From: Candidatus Delongbacteria bacterium
GTDB taxonomy: Bacteria; CAIWAD01
Direction of reading: 5' to 3'
Assembly (NCBI GenBank): GCA_041675285.1
Contig: JBAYTZ010000007.1
Coordinates: 1-64,000 of the forward strand
DNA: 64,000 bases
Shown piece after piece: positions 7,668 to 16,203 of the stretch (positions are counted from its first letter, which is position 1; the number at the start of each line of letters is the position of its first letter). The translations under genes and the position numbers were made by a program. Below the pieces are notes generated by a model. The model did not search any database. It was not told the origin of the DNA and worked only from the letters and a program-made list of their open reading frames with translations.

Positions 7668-9173
7668 ATGATCCCCTTCGTTCGCCGCCCGCGGATGCTC
7701 CGCTGGACCCTGCTCGTTCTGGCCCTGGCCAGTCTGCCCTTCGGGTGCGGATCCCGGGAAAAGACGCTGATCATTCTACACACCAATGATATCCACTCCT
7801 GGTTTGCCGCCTATGACGGGCAGTTGGAAGGCGGCGAGCCCGCCCGCTTCGGGGGCGCGCCCGTCCTGGCCGGCCTGGTGCGCCAGTTCCGGGCGGACAA
7901 TCCGGGCCAGGTGCTCTACCTGGATGCGGGCGACATCTTCCAGGGCACGCCCATCAGCACGCTGACCGAGGGCCGGGCCTGTGTGGAAGTGCTCAACCTG
8001 CTGGCCCCGGATGCCTTCGAACTGGGCAACCACGAATTCGACTACGGCATGGAGGCCCAGCGCAAGGCCTTGAGCAACGCCACCTTTCCCTATCTGCAGG
8101 GCAACGTGCGGATGGTCGGACACGCCCAGCCCTACTGCCCGTCGGATCTGTTGATCAACCGCAACGGCCTGCAGGTGGCCGTGCTGGGCCTGAACACGGA
8201 CCAGCTCCACCGGGTCTGCGACCCGCGCCTGACCAGCGGCTTCAAGGTGGATTCCAGCCAGGCCGTGACCCGCAAGTGGCTGACCCGCGTGACGGCCGAT
8301 GTGAAAATCCTGCTGTCCCACAACGGCTTCGAAGCCGACAGCCTGCTGGCCCTGGCCGTGCCCGGGATCGACCTGATCGTGGGCGGACACAGCCACACGG
8401 CGCTGGCCCAGCCCGTCAAGGTGGGCGGAACCTGGATCGTCCAGGCCGGCGACAAGGGCCGCTATCTGGGCGTGGACACCCTCTGGGTCAAGCCGGGCAA
8501 GGGCGTGCAGCGCTGTTCGGGCCGTCTGGTGCCCGTGCTGGAGGGCGCCGCCGGGCCTGCCGCGGACGTGGCCGCCGTGGTGGAGGGCCACGAGCGGCAG
8601 GTCAACGAGCAGCTGGGCGGCCAGGTGGCCACCCTGCTGGGGGACTGGCCGGCGGACGCGCACAACGAATCGGCGCTGGGCAACTGGCTCTGCGCGGCCA
8701 TCCGCCAGGAGAGCGGCGCGCAGATCGGGCTCTGGAACAGCGGCGGGATCCGCAAGGGCATGGTCGCCGGGCCGCTCCGGGTGCGGGACTTCTGGGAGAT
8801 CTCGCCCTTCGGCAACGAGATCCTGGTGGCGCCCATGAGCGGCGGACAGCTGCGCAAGCTCTTCGTGGACGAGGTGGCCCGCGGCTCCCTGCACCTGCAC
8901 TTCGACGGGTTGCGGGTGGGAGTGGACGAACAGGGCGGTGTGGGCAGCATCCTGGTGGGCTCGCAGCCCCTGGCCACCGACAAGACCTACAGTGTGGCGC
9001 TCAGCGACTTCCTCTGGAACCAGTTCCGCCAGCCCGCGGACAGCCTGATCCGGCCCCGGCGCACGGGCGTGATCGACCGGGACATGCTGATCGCCCGGGC
9101 CCGGGCCGAACAGCAGATCCAGCCCCTGACCGACGGCCGCTGGGGGCCGGGCCGCAGCCATGACACCCCCTGA
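7668..9173 (+). CDS. Secreted 5'-nucleotidase / 2',3'-cyclic phosphodiesterase family lipoprotein
   Basis: 501 residues from the ATG at 7668 (AAAGG 7 bases upstream). The N-terminal hydrophobic segment ends in LPFGC, a probable lipobox, so the protein is likely anchored in the envelope. A metallophosphatase domain follows: HTNDIHSWF, DAGDIFQGTP, GNHEFDYG, LSHNGFEADS and GGHSHT carry the expected Asp, His and Asn metal ligands. The C-terminal substrate domain (NSGGIRKGMVAGPLRVRDFWE, SPFGNEI) matches the UshA family. It would strip phosphate from external nucleotides, supplying nucleosides to the transporter and kinases encoded downstream. It overlaps the next gene by 14 bases. Confidence 0.88.
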   Translation: MIPFVRRPRMLRWTLLVLALASLPFGCGSREKTLIILHTNDIHSWFAAYDGQLEGGEPARFGGAPVLAGLVRQFRADNPGQVLYLDAGDIFQGTPISTLTEGRACVEVLNLLAPDAFELGNHEFDYGMEAQRKALSNATFPYLQGNVRMVGHAQPYCPSDLLINRNGLQVAVLGLNTDQLHRVCDPRLTSGFKVDSSQAVTRKWLTRVTADVKILLSHNGFEADSLLALAVPGIDLIVGGHSHTALAQPVKVGGTWIVQAGDKGRYLGVDTLWVKPGKGVQRCSGRLVPVLEGAAGPAADVAAVVEGHERQVNEQLGGQVATLLGDWPADAHNESALGNWLCAAIRQESGAQIGLWNSGGIRKGMVAGPLRVRDFWEISPFGNEILVAPMSGGQLRKLFVDEVARGSLHLHFDGLRVGVDEQGGVGSILVGSQPLATDKTYSVALSDFLWNQFRQPADSLIRPRRTGVIDRDMLIARARAEQQIQPLTDGRWGPGRSHDTP

Positions 9174-10269
9174 GGACCCGGGCATCCGCTTCAATCTGGC
9201 GCCGGGACCCTCGCGCCTGCTGCCCCTGATGCCCCGGGCCGCCGCCAACTTCCTGGAGTCCGGCCTGGGCGGCCTGCATCACCGTTCGCCCGAACTGGGC
9301 GCACTCACCGGGCGGCTGGTGGAGCGCCTGCGGGCCTGCCTGGAGCTGCCGGCGGACTTTCAGGTCTGGTTCGTCTCCTCGGCCAGCTACGCCATGGAAC
9401 TATGCGTGCGCAATCTGGTGCGCGATTCGTGCTCGGCCCTGGTGGCCGGCGCTTTCGGCGGGCGCTTCGCCCAGGTGGCCGAGTTGACCGGCCGCCGGGT
9501 CTGCGTGTCACGGAGCGCGCCCGGCACGGCCCCCACCGCCCCGCCGGAGGATCCGGCCTGGCGGTCCGGCGAGGCCTGGCTGCTCTGCCACAACGAGACG
9601 GCGACGGGCACGGCCCTGCCGCTGGAGCGCTGGCCCGCGCCGCGGCCCGGCGATCCCCTGCGGCTGGTGGACTGCGTCTCCAGCGCGGGCGCCCAGCGCC
9701 TGCCCTGGCAGCAAGGCGACCTGTGGTTCTTCAGCGTGCAGAAGGCCTTCGGCTGTCCGCCGGGCTTGGCCGTAATCCTGGCGGGCCCGCGGGCCGTGGC
9801 CCGGGCGCGCGAGCTGGAGGCGGAGGGCCGGGACACGGGGGCCTGGTTCTCCTTCGCGCGGCTGGCGGACAACGCCGCCCGGCGGCAATCCCCCTGCACG
9901 CCCAACAGCCTGGGCCTGCACCTCCTGTCCGAGGCCGCGGCCTGGCTGACGGAGCGCGGCCCCGCGGCGGTGGAGGCCCACGTGCGCGACCTGCGCGCGG
10001 CCTGTCTGGACTGGCTGGAATCCCATCCCGCGCTGGTGGCGGCGGTGACGGATCCCGCGGCGCGCTCGCTGACGGTCACGGCCCTGCGGCGGCGGGACGG
10101 CGGCGAGCTGACGACCCTGCAGCAGGCGTTGCGCGCGCAGGGCATCGTGGTGGGTGGCGGCTACGGCGACTGGCGCGGGACCTCGCTGCGGCTGGCGCAC
10201 TTCCCCGTCCACGAACGGGAGGAGCTGGCCACGGTCTGCGCGGCCATCGACCGGATCGTGCTCGCTTGA
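9160..10269 (+). CDS. Class V aminotransferase, phosphoserine-aminotransferase-like
   Basis: 369 residues, overlapping the end of the nucleotidase gene. The start, FNLAPGPSRLLP, is the substrate-phosphate loop typical of SerC-like enzymes. HNETATG, the LVDCVSS(A) strand with the cofactor Asp, and FFSVQKAFGCPPG with the PLP-binding Lys are all present. A serine or phosphoserine/pyruvate aminotransferase activity is likely. The exact substrate cannot be assigned, and its place in a nucleoside-salvage cluster has no obvious biochemical reason beyond serine feeding one-carbon units to nucleotide synthesis. Confidence 0.75.
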   Translation: MTPPEDPGIRFNLAPGPSRLLPLMPRAAANFLESGLGGLHHRSPELGALTGRLVERLRACLELPADFQVWFVSSASYAMELCVRNLVRDSCSALVAGAFGGRFAQVAELTGRRVCVSRSAPGTAPTAPPEDPAWRSGEAWLLCHNETATGTALPLERWPAPRPGDPLRLVDCVSSAGAQRLPWQQGDLWFFSVQKAFGCPPGLAVILAGPRAVARARELEAEGRDTGAWFSFARLADNAARRQSPCTPNSLGLHLLSEAAAWLTERGPAAVEAHVRDLRAACLDWLESHPALVAAVTDPAARSLTVTALRRRDGGELTTLQQALRAQGIVVGGGYGDWRGTSLRLAHFPVHEREELATVCAAIDRIVLA

Positions 10270-10315
10270 GTCCGATGAACGCATGGTGCGGGCCCGTGGC
10301 GCGCCGGGAGGAAGA

Positions 10316-10897
10316 ATGAAGGACACGACGCACGGCCTCGCGCCGGACACTGGCGCGGCCGCGCTGCGCTACGTGCGCGAGCTGCTCCTGGCCGACCTGG
10401 AGCAGCGGCCGGAGCCGGAGCTGCCCGCCGGGCCGGAACTGGAGCGGCTGGCTGGGGCCTTCGTCAGCCTGCACAAGGCGGGTCATCTGCGCGGCTGCAT
10501 GGGCTGGCTGGAGGCCGACCAACCGCTCAAGGCCGTGCTGCGCCACGTGGCGCGCAACGCGGCCTTCGACGATCCGCGCTTTCCCGCCCTGCGCCTGGAG
10601 GAGCTGGCCCAGTGCGCGGTGGAGATCACCGTGCTGGAGCCCGCCCGGCCGGTGGCGGGACCGGAGGAGATCCAGCTGGGTCGGCACGGCGTGATCCTGG
10701 CGGCGCGCGGCCGGCGGGCGGTCTTCCTGCCCCAGGTGGCTCCGGAACAGGGCTGGACGCTGGAGGAGACCCTCACCCAGCTGGCCCGCAAGGCCGGGCT
10801 GGCGGCGGACGCCTGGCGCCGGGAGGACTGTCGCCTGGAGGTCTTCGAAGCCCAGGTGCTGCGCGAGGACTCCGCGCCTCCCCCGCCCGGGCACTGA
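10316..10897 (+). CDS. AMMECR1-domain protein (AmmeMemoRadiSam protein A family)
   Basis: 193 residues; GGGAGGAAG lies just before the ATG at 10316. Conserved family stretches are visible: GAFVSLHKAGHLRGCMGW with the LRGCxG motif, then RNAAFDDPRFPALR, VEITVLEP and LGRHGVILAARGRRAVFLP. The biochemical function of this widespread family is not settled. In many genomes it is linked to a Memo protein and a radical-SAM enzyme, neither of which is in this window. Length agrees with stand-alone bacterial members. Confidence 0.85.
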   Translation: MKDTTHGLAPDTGAAALRYVRELLLADLEQRPEPELPAGPELERLAGAFVSLHKAGHLRGCMGWLEADQPLKAVLRHVARNAAFDDPRFPALRLEELAQCAVEITVLEPARPVAGPEEIQLGRHGVILAARGRRAVFLPQVAPEQGWTLEETLTQLARKAGLAADAWRREDCRLEVFEAQVLREDSAPPPPGH

Positions 10898-10966
10898 GGC
10901 TGGGACGCCTGCTTTGCTACCTTGGCGGCGGATGGGCAGGAGGGACAGCGGCAGGAGGTGCGCGGC

Positions 10967-11371
10967 ATGAGCGGAATCACGGACGAGGATCTGCTGGGCA
11001 AGGCCTGGGAGGCCCGCAAGGCCGCCCGCTGCGGCTACAGCGGATTCGCGGTGGGGGCGGCCCTGGAGGCCGCCGACGGTCGTGTCTTCAGCGGCTGCAA
11101 CGTGGAATCCAGTTCCTACGGCCTGTCCTGTTGCGCCGAGCGCGTGGCGCTCTTCAAGGCGCTCTCCGAGGGAGCCGCGGAGTTCACGCGCATCGCCGTG
11201 GTGACGGACGCGCCCCAGGTCTGCCCGCCCTGCGGGGCCTGCCGCCAGCTGCTGGCAGACTACGCGCCCCGCGTCCGCGTGCTGATGGCCAACGCCCAGG
11301 AACGCCTGGATCTGCCCTTCGCCGACCTCTATCCCTACGGTTTCGACCAGCAGTTCCTGGCCCGCCCATGA
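10967..11371 (+). CDS. cdd: Cytidine deaminase
   Basis: 134 residues from the ATG at 10967 with AGGAGGT 7 bases upstream. The zinc site is complete: CCAERVA supplies the Cys and catalytic Glu, and CPPCGACRQ the two other Cys ligands, as in small tetrameric cytidine deaminases. YSGFAVGAALEA and GCNVESSSYG are the substrate-binding segments. It converts cytidine and deoxycytidine to uridine and deoxyuridine. The stop overlaps the start of the uridine kinase gene (ATGA), so deaminase and kinase are made together. Confidence 0.93.
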   Translation: MSGITDEDLLGKAWEARKAARCGYSGFAVGAALEAADGRVFSGCNVESSSYGLSCCAERVALFKALSEGAAEFTRIAVVTDAPQVCPPCGACRQLLADYAPRVRVLMANAQERLDLPFADLYPYGFDQQFLARP

Positions 11372-11994
11372 AGCGGCGCCCCATCCTCATCGGCATCGCC
11401 GGCGGCACGGGCTCGGGCAAGACCCTGGTGGCCCGGACCCTGGTGGAGCGGCTGGGCAGCGACCGAGTGGCTGTGATGGAGCAGGACAGCTACTACAAGG
11501 CCAACTGGGAGCTGCCCTTCGAGGAGCGCGCCAAGGTCAATTACGACCACCCCGACGCCTTCGACCACGACCTGCTGCTGGACCACGTGCGCAAGCTGCT
11601 CAAGGGCGACGGCGTGGACATGCCGGTCTACGACTACGTGCAGCACGCCCGCTGCCGGGAGCGCTCCATCCGGGTGGAGAACCACCTCTGCGTGATCCTC
11701 GAGGGCATCCTGGTGCTGCACGATCCCGTGCTGCGCCGCAAGATGGACATCAAGGTCTTCGTGGACACGGACGCCGACGTGCGCTTCATCCGGCGCCTGC
11801 GGCGGGACGTGAAGGAGCGCGGACGCTCGCTGGACGGGGTCATCGAGCAGTACGAGACCGTGGTGGCGCCCATGCACCTGCAGTTCGCGGAGCCCACCAA
11901 GCGCTTCGCCGACATCATCATCCCCCAGGGTGGCCAGAACCTGGTGGCCATCGACCTGCTGCAGACCAAGATCGCCAGCCTGCTCAAGGATTGA
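11368..11994 (+). CDS. udk: Uridine kinase
   Basis: 208 residues, starting at an ATG overlapping the cytidine deaminase stop. Walker A GGTGSGKT is followed by EQDSYYK, NYDHPDAFDHDLL and CVILEGILVLHD, all typical of uridine/cytidine kinase (PRK/URK family). The DTDADVRFIRRLRRDVKERGR segment is the lid and phosphate-binding region. It phosphorylates uridine to UMP, the step after the deaminase encoded just upstream. Length matches bacterial Udk. Confidence 0.93.
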   Translation: MKRRPILIGIAGGTGSGKTLVARTLVERLGSDRVAVMEQDSYYKANWELPFEERAKVNYDHPDAFDHDLLLDHVRKLLKGDGVDMPVYDYVQHARCRERSIRVENHLCVILEGILVLHDPVLRRKMDIKVFVDTDADVRFIRRLRRDVKERGRSLDGVIEQYETVVAPMHLQFAEPTKRFADIIIPQGGQNLVAIDLLQTKIASLLKD

Positions 11995-12079
11995 CGCCGC
12001 GCGCGCCGGCCCCTGGCGGACGTGCCAGCGCCCGGGCGGCCGGAACAGGTCAACAGAATCGATGCGGGAGAGGGACGGC

Positions 12080-12679
12080 ATGCTATTCATGAGGCCCGGC
12101 AGCGGCTGGATCGAAGTGATCTGCGGCAGCATGTACAGCGGCAAGACCGAGGAGCTGATCCGCCGGCTGCGCCTGGCGCGCATCGCCCGCAAGAGCGTGC
12201 AGATCTTCAAGCCCGAGCTGGACACGCGCTACTCGAGCACGGGCATCGTCAGCCACAACGAGCAGAGCCTGGGCAGCCTGGTGGTCGCGCGGGCCCGGCA
12301 GATTCCCGAGCTGGCCGGCGACGCCGAGGTGATCGGCGTGGACGAGGCCCAGTTCTTCGACGACGAGCTGGTGCCCGTCTGCGAGGAGCTGGCCCGGGCC
12401 GGCCGGCGCGTGGTGGCGGCCGGGCTGGACAAGGACTGGCGCGGCGAACCCTTCGGCCTGATGCCGCGGCTGATGGCCGTGGCGGAGTTCGTCACCAAGC
12501 AGCACGCCATCTGCGTGGTCTGCGGCAACCCGGCCAACTTCTCCCAGCGCAAGACCCTGGCCCGCGAGCAGGTGCTGCTGGGCGCGGGGGACGTCTACGA
12601 GGCCCGCTGCCGGCACTGTTTCCAGGTGCCCAGCGAGGAGCAGCTGCGGTTGTTCGACCACAGTCCGGAACTGGACTGA
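12080..12679 (+). CDS. tdk: Thymidine kinase (type II)
   Basis: 199 residues. I chose the ATG at 12080, just after GGGAGAGGGA, because the N-terminus MLFMRPGSGWIEVICGSM aligns with the usual start of Gram-positive-type thymidine kinases; an ATG at 12062 is in frame. Walker A GSMYSGKT, Walker B-like VDEAQFF and the zinc-binding pairs CVVC and CRHC are present. It phosphorylates thymidine and deoxyuridine to the monophosphates, completing the pyrimidine arm of the salvage cluster. Confidence 0.92.
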   Translation: MLFMRPGSGWIEVICGSMYSGKTEELIRRLRLARIARKSVQIFKPELDTRYSSTGIVSHNEQSLGSLVVARARQIPELAGDAEVIGVDEAQFFDDELVPVCEELARAGRRVVAAGLDKDWRGEPFGLMPRLMAVAEFVTKQHAICVVCGNPANFSQRKTLAREQVLLGAGDVYEARCRHCFQVPSEEQLRLFDHSPELD

Positions 12680-12709
12680 TCCACTGGCGGAGCGGAACAA
12701 GGAGCGTCC

Positions 12710-14011
12710 ATGCTGGAACGTCTGATGAGCTTCGCGGGCATCTTCGCCCTGCTCGGCATCGCCTGGCTGATGTCCAACGACCGCAAGCACGTGAAGGCGA
12801 AACCGATTCTCTATGGCATGCTGCTGCAGCTGGCGCTGGGCGGCCTGCTGCTGGCCTGGGCTCCCGGGCGGGCGGGTTTCCAGTGGTTCTCCGACGGCGT
12901 CGCCTCGTTCCTGGCGCTGTCCGACAAGGGCGCCGAGTTCCTGTTCGGCAACCTCACCCGGCCCGAGCACTTCTTTCCCGGCGGGGGTTTCTGGCCGGGC
13001 TTCGGCTTCCAGTTCGCCTTCAAGGTCCTGCCCACGATCATCTTCTTCTCGGCCGTGATGTCCATTATGTATTACCTGGGCATCATGCAGGTCATCATCA
13101 AGGGCATGGCCCGCGCCGTGCAGAAGGTGATGGGCACCAGCGGCTCGGAGACCCTGAGCTGCACGGCCAACATCTTCGTGGGCCAGACCGAGGCCCCGCT
13201 GCTGATCAAACCTTTCCTCGCGGGCATGACCAACTCCGAGCTGCTGACCGTGATGGTGGGCGGCTTCGCCACCATCGCCGGCGGCGTGATGGCCGGCTAC
13301 ATCGCCATGGGCGTCAACGCCGGGCACCTGATCGTGGCCAGCGTGCTGAGCTGTCCGGCGGCCCTGGTGGTGGGGAAGATCATCCAGCCGGAGACCGGCG
13401 TCTCCCAGACCGCGGGCAGGACGGAACTGCCCGTCATCAACGTGGGCGACAACGTGGTGGACGCCGCCGCTCGCGGCACCACCGACGGACTGAAACTGGC
13501 CGCCAACGTGGCCGCCATGCTCATCGCCTTCATCTCGCTGATCGCGCTGGTGGACTGGATGCTGGGCGGCGCGGACGCGCTGATCGACGGGCGGCTGCTG
13601 GGTGGCGCGGCGCTGCCCTCGGGCGAGTTCGCCGGCTGGTTCCCGGGCAGCCTGCGCACCTTCTTCGGCACGCTGCTCGCGCCGCTGGCCTTCCTGATGG
13701 GCGTGCCCTGGCAGGACGCCGGGGCCGTGGGCAACCTGCTGGGCATCAAGCTCAGCATCAACGAATTCGTGGGCTACTCCACCCTGGCGGAGTTGATCCA
13801 GACCCAGAGCATCACGCCGCGCGCGCAGGTGATCGCCACCTACGCCATGTGCGGCTTCGCCAATTTCAGCAGCATCGGAATCCAGATCGGCGGGATCGGG
13901 GCGCTGGCGCCCGAGCGGCGCGGGGACTTGGCTCGGCTGGGGCTGAAGGCGATGTTCGGTGGCGCCATCGCCTCCTGGATCACGGCCTGCATCGCCGGCA
14001 TGATGATCTGA
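12710..14011 (+). CDS. Concentrative nucleoside transporter (CNT/NupC family)
   Basis: 433 residues with AAGGAG upstream of the ATG. It is a polytopic inner-membrane protein with about ten hydrophobic segments. Conserved CNT stretches include FFSAVMSIMYYLGIMQ, GTSGSETLSCTANIFVGQTEAPLLIKP, the NELLTVM-like TNSELLTVMVGGFATIAGGV and YAMCGFANFSSIGIQIGG near the end. CNT proteins import nucleosides with Na+ or H+. Set between thymidine kinase and purine nucleoside phosphorylase, it is the entry point for nucleosides released by the secreted nucleotidase. Substrate range cannot be read from the sequence. Confidence 0.92.
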   Translation: MLERLMSFAGIFALLGIAWLMSNDRKHVKAKPILYGMLLQLALGGLLLAWAPGRAGFQWFSDGVASFLALSDKGAEFLFGNLTRPEHFFPGGGFWPGFGFQFAFKVLPTIIFFSAVMSIMYYLGIMQVIIKGMARAVQKVMGTSGSETLSCTANIFVGQTEAPLLIKPFLAGMTNSELLTVMVGGFATIAGGVMAGYIAMGVNAGHLIVASVLSCPAALVVGKIIQPETGVSQTAGRTELPVINVGDNVVDAAARGTTDGLKLAANVAAMLIAFISLIALVDWMLGGADALIDGRLLGGAALPSGEFAGWFPGSLRTFFGTLLAPLAFLMGVPWQDAGAVGNLLGIKLSINEFVGYSTLAELIQTQSITPRAQVIATYAMCGFANFSSIGIQIGGIGALAPERRGDLARLGLKAMFGGAIASWITACIAGMMI

Positions 14012-14062
14012 GTTCCCGTCGGATCGGACGCTGCGGAGTCGGCTGGATGTTGGCAATCACGG

Positions 14063-14082
14063 ATCCCGGCCTCCGCCGGGAT
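14063..14082. repeat. REP-like palindrome
   Basis: A perfect 8-bp stem, ATCCCGGC and GCCGGGAT, around CTCC, followed by GACA. It resembles the palindromes inside the tandem repeat at 19629-19852 and may belong to a dispersed family. It may also stop or stabilise the transporter transcript. Confidence 0.4.
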
Positions 14083-14105
14083 GACAGCGAAGGATCGGCA
14101 TATCC

Positions 14106-14918
14106 ATGCATGAGCAGATCCGGCAGGCCGCCGCGTTCGTGAGACAAGAGCTGGGCGAGATCCCGCCGCGCGCCGTGGTGCTGGGCAGCGGGCTGGGCGT
14201 CCTGGTGGACCACATGGACGGGGCCCGGGAACTGTCCACGGCGGCGATTCCGCACTTCCCGGTCTCCACCGTGCCCGGCCACGCGGGCCGGCTGGTGGCC
14301 GGGCGGCTGGACGGCACGCCCGTGCTGGCGCTGAAAGGACGCGTCCACGCCTACGAAGGCTACAGCCAGGAGCAGGTGGTCTTTCCCATCCGCCTGTTCG
14401 CCGCGCTGGGCGTGAAGGCCCTGGTCACCACCAACGCCGTGGGCTGCGTCAACCGGCTGTTGCGGCCGGGGGACCTCGTGCTGCTGACAGACCAGCTCAA
14501 CCTGATGTTTCGCAATCCCCTGCGCGGCCCCAACGACGATGCCCTGGGTCCGCGCTTCCCCGACATGAGCGCGGCCTACGACCCGGGGCTGAACCAGTGC
14601 GCGCGCGAGACCGCCCGGGAACTGGGCCTGGACCTGAAGTGCGGCGTGATGGCCGGGCTGCTGGGCCCCAGCTACGAGACGCCGGCGGAGATCCGCATGC
14701 TGGCGCGGCTGGAGGCCGACGTCGTGGGCATGAGCACCATCCCCGAGGCCATCGCGGCCCGCCACCTGGGCCTGCCCATGGCCGCCATCAGCTGCGTGAC
14801 CAACTACGCCGCCGGACTGGGCGCCGGGACGCTGAACCACGCCGAGGTCACGGACGTGGCCGAGCAGGCCCGCGAGCGCTTCTCCGCCCTCTTGTCCGCG
14901 CTGCTAGCCAGGATCTGA
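14106..14918 (+). CDS. Purine nucleoside phosphorylase (trimeric type)
   Basis: 270 residues from the ATG at 14106; a weak AAGGA lies 11 bases upstream. LGSGLGVLVDHM, the phosphate-binding GHAGRLVAG, GRVHAYEGY, TNAVGCVN, GPSYETPAEIRML and VGMSTIPEAIAARH are the hallmark segments of the trimeric PNP/MTAP superfamily. The conserved Glu in SYETPAE and Asn in CVTNYAAG are the purine-contacting residues of PNP-type rather than MTAP-type enzymes. It cleaves inosine and guanosine with phosphate to the base and ribose-1-phosphate, closing the purine side of the salvage pathway. Confidence 0.9.
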   Translation: MHEQIRQAAAFVRQELGEIPPRAVVLGSGLGVLVDHMDGARELSTAAIPHFPVSTVPGHAGRLVAGRLDGTPVLALKGRVHAYEGYSQEQVVFPIRLFAALGVKALVTTNAVGCVNRLLRPGDLVLLTDQLNLMFRNPLRGPNDDALGPRFPDMSAAYDPGLNQCARETARELGLDLKCGVMAGLLGPSYETPAEIRMLARLEADVVGMSTIPEAIAARHLGLPMAAISCVTNYAAGLGAGTLNHAEVTDVAEQARERFSALLSALLARI

Positions 14919-14919
14919 G

Positions 14920-16203
14920 ATGAGCGCGCGCTGGCTCCCCGCCTTGCTGCTGGCCTGCCTGGCCGCCCTGGCCCAGGAGGAGCCCGACGAGAGTGCGGGG
15001 CCGGCTCCGGGCGACTGGACCGAATGGCGCGTGCGCAGCCTGCACTGCACGGGCCTCATGCACACGGACTCCAGCGTCATCCTGCGCGAGCTGGAGCTGC
15101 GGCCCGGCGTGGGCTACAGCGACCGGCTGCTGCAGGAGGACGCGCGCGCCGTCAAGAACACCAACCTGTTCGCGCGGCTGGTGGTCTCGGTCAACCCGGA
15201 CAGCAGCGAAGAGGCGGTGGACATCGTCTACGCGGTCAGCGAGCGGCCGAGCTGGCTGGCCTATCCCATCCTGACGCCCACCGATCGGCTGGGCTGGGTC
15301 TACGGCTTCGCCCTGATGAACCGCAACCAGGGCGGGATGGGGCGCCGGCTGGACCTGCAGGCCGAGTTCGGCGAACACCTCAGCTATTCTTTCTACCTGC
15401 AGGAACCCTGGTTCCTGGGACGACGCCAGCCGGTCTCGCTCTACGTCAACCGGCGCCGCAGCGACTCGGCGGACGGCGACTACCGCAAGGTCAACAAGGA
15501 AGTGCGGCTGGGCTGGCAGCACTACTTCGACCGGGAGACGCTGTTGGGGGTCCATCCCTCCTGGCAGGAGGTCACCGTGCACGACCGCCGGCCGCTGGCG
15601 CAGCCGGCCACCAGCAATCCGCTGGGCGTGGACGTGTTCGGCGGGCTGGGACTGGTCGTGGAGCGCAACACCACGGACTACCACGCCAGTCCGCGCACGG
15701 GCTCGGTGCAGAGCGCGGGGCTGAGCGCCTTCGGGCTGGGGGGGTCTGAGATGCCGGCGGGACTGGCCGCCGGGCTGTCCCTGAGCCGGTTCCAGCCCCT
15801 GGGCGACAACCTGGTGCTGGGCCTGCACAGCGCGGCCGACCTGCTGACGGGGCGGCGCGCGGACTACATGAAGCACTATCTTGGCCAGCGGGGCCGAGTG
15901 CGGGCCGGCGGCGTGGACCAGTGGCCGGGCTGGAGCCTGTGGCACGGCAGCGCCGAGTTGCGGATGACCCTTCTGCCCAGGCAGGTCTTCTTCCAGCACG
16001 TGGACTTCGGGCTGGGCGCCGTGGCCTTCCTGGACGGGGGCCTGGTCTGGAGCGACGTGTTCCAGGGCCGGCGGCTGGCGGCGGGGGGCGCGGGCGTGGG
16101 TCTGCGCCTCTACGCGCCGTTCGTGGAGGTGGGACGGGTGGACCTGGCCTGGTCGCCCACGCATGGAGCCATGATCCAGATCGGACAGGGGCATTCCTTT
16201 TGA
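14920..16203 (+). CDS. Omp85/BamA-like outer-membrane protein with one POTRA domain
   Basis: 427 residues with a signal peptide (WLPALLLACLAALA). Residues about 35-110 form a single POTRA domain (VRSLHCTGLMHTDSSVILRELE ... LNLFARL-like TNLFARLVVSV). The rest is an amphipathic beta-barrel ending in Phe (GQGHSF), with WHGSAELRMTLLPRQVFF near the L6-loop position. Canonical BamA has five POTRA domains, so this shortened form is more like TamA-like or surface-antigen family proteins that insert or export a specific partner. It starts two bases after the phosphorylase stop. The two genes following are coupled to it and are candidate clients or partners. Confidence 0.75.
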   Translation: MSARWLPALLLACLAALAQEEPDESAGPAPGDWTEWRVRSLHCTGLMHTDSSVILRELELRPGVGYSDRLLQEDARAVKNTNLFARLVVSVNPDSSEEAVDIVYAVSERPSWLAYPILTPTDRLGWVYGFALMNRNQGGMGRRLDLQAEFGEHLSYSFYLQEPWFLGRRQPVSLYVNRRRSDSADGDYRKVNKEVRLGWQHYFDRETLLGVHPSWQEVTVHDRRPLAQPATSNPLGVDVFGGLGLVVERNTTDYHASPRTGSVQSAGLSAFGLGGSEMPAGLAAGLSLSRFQPLGDNLVLGLHSAADLLTGRRADYMKHYLGQRGRVRAGGVDQWPGWSLWHGSAELRMTLLPRQVFFQHVDFGLGAVAFLDGGLVWSDVFQGRRLAAGGAGVGLRLYAPFVEVGRVDLAWSPTHGAMIQIGQGHSF

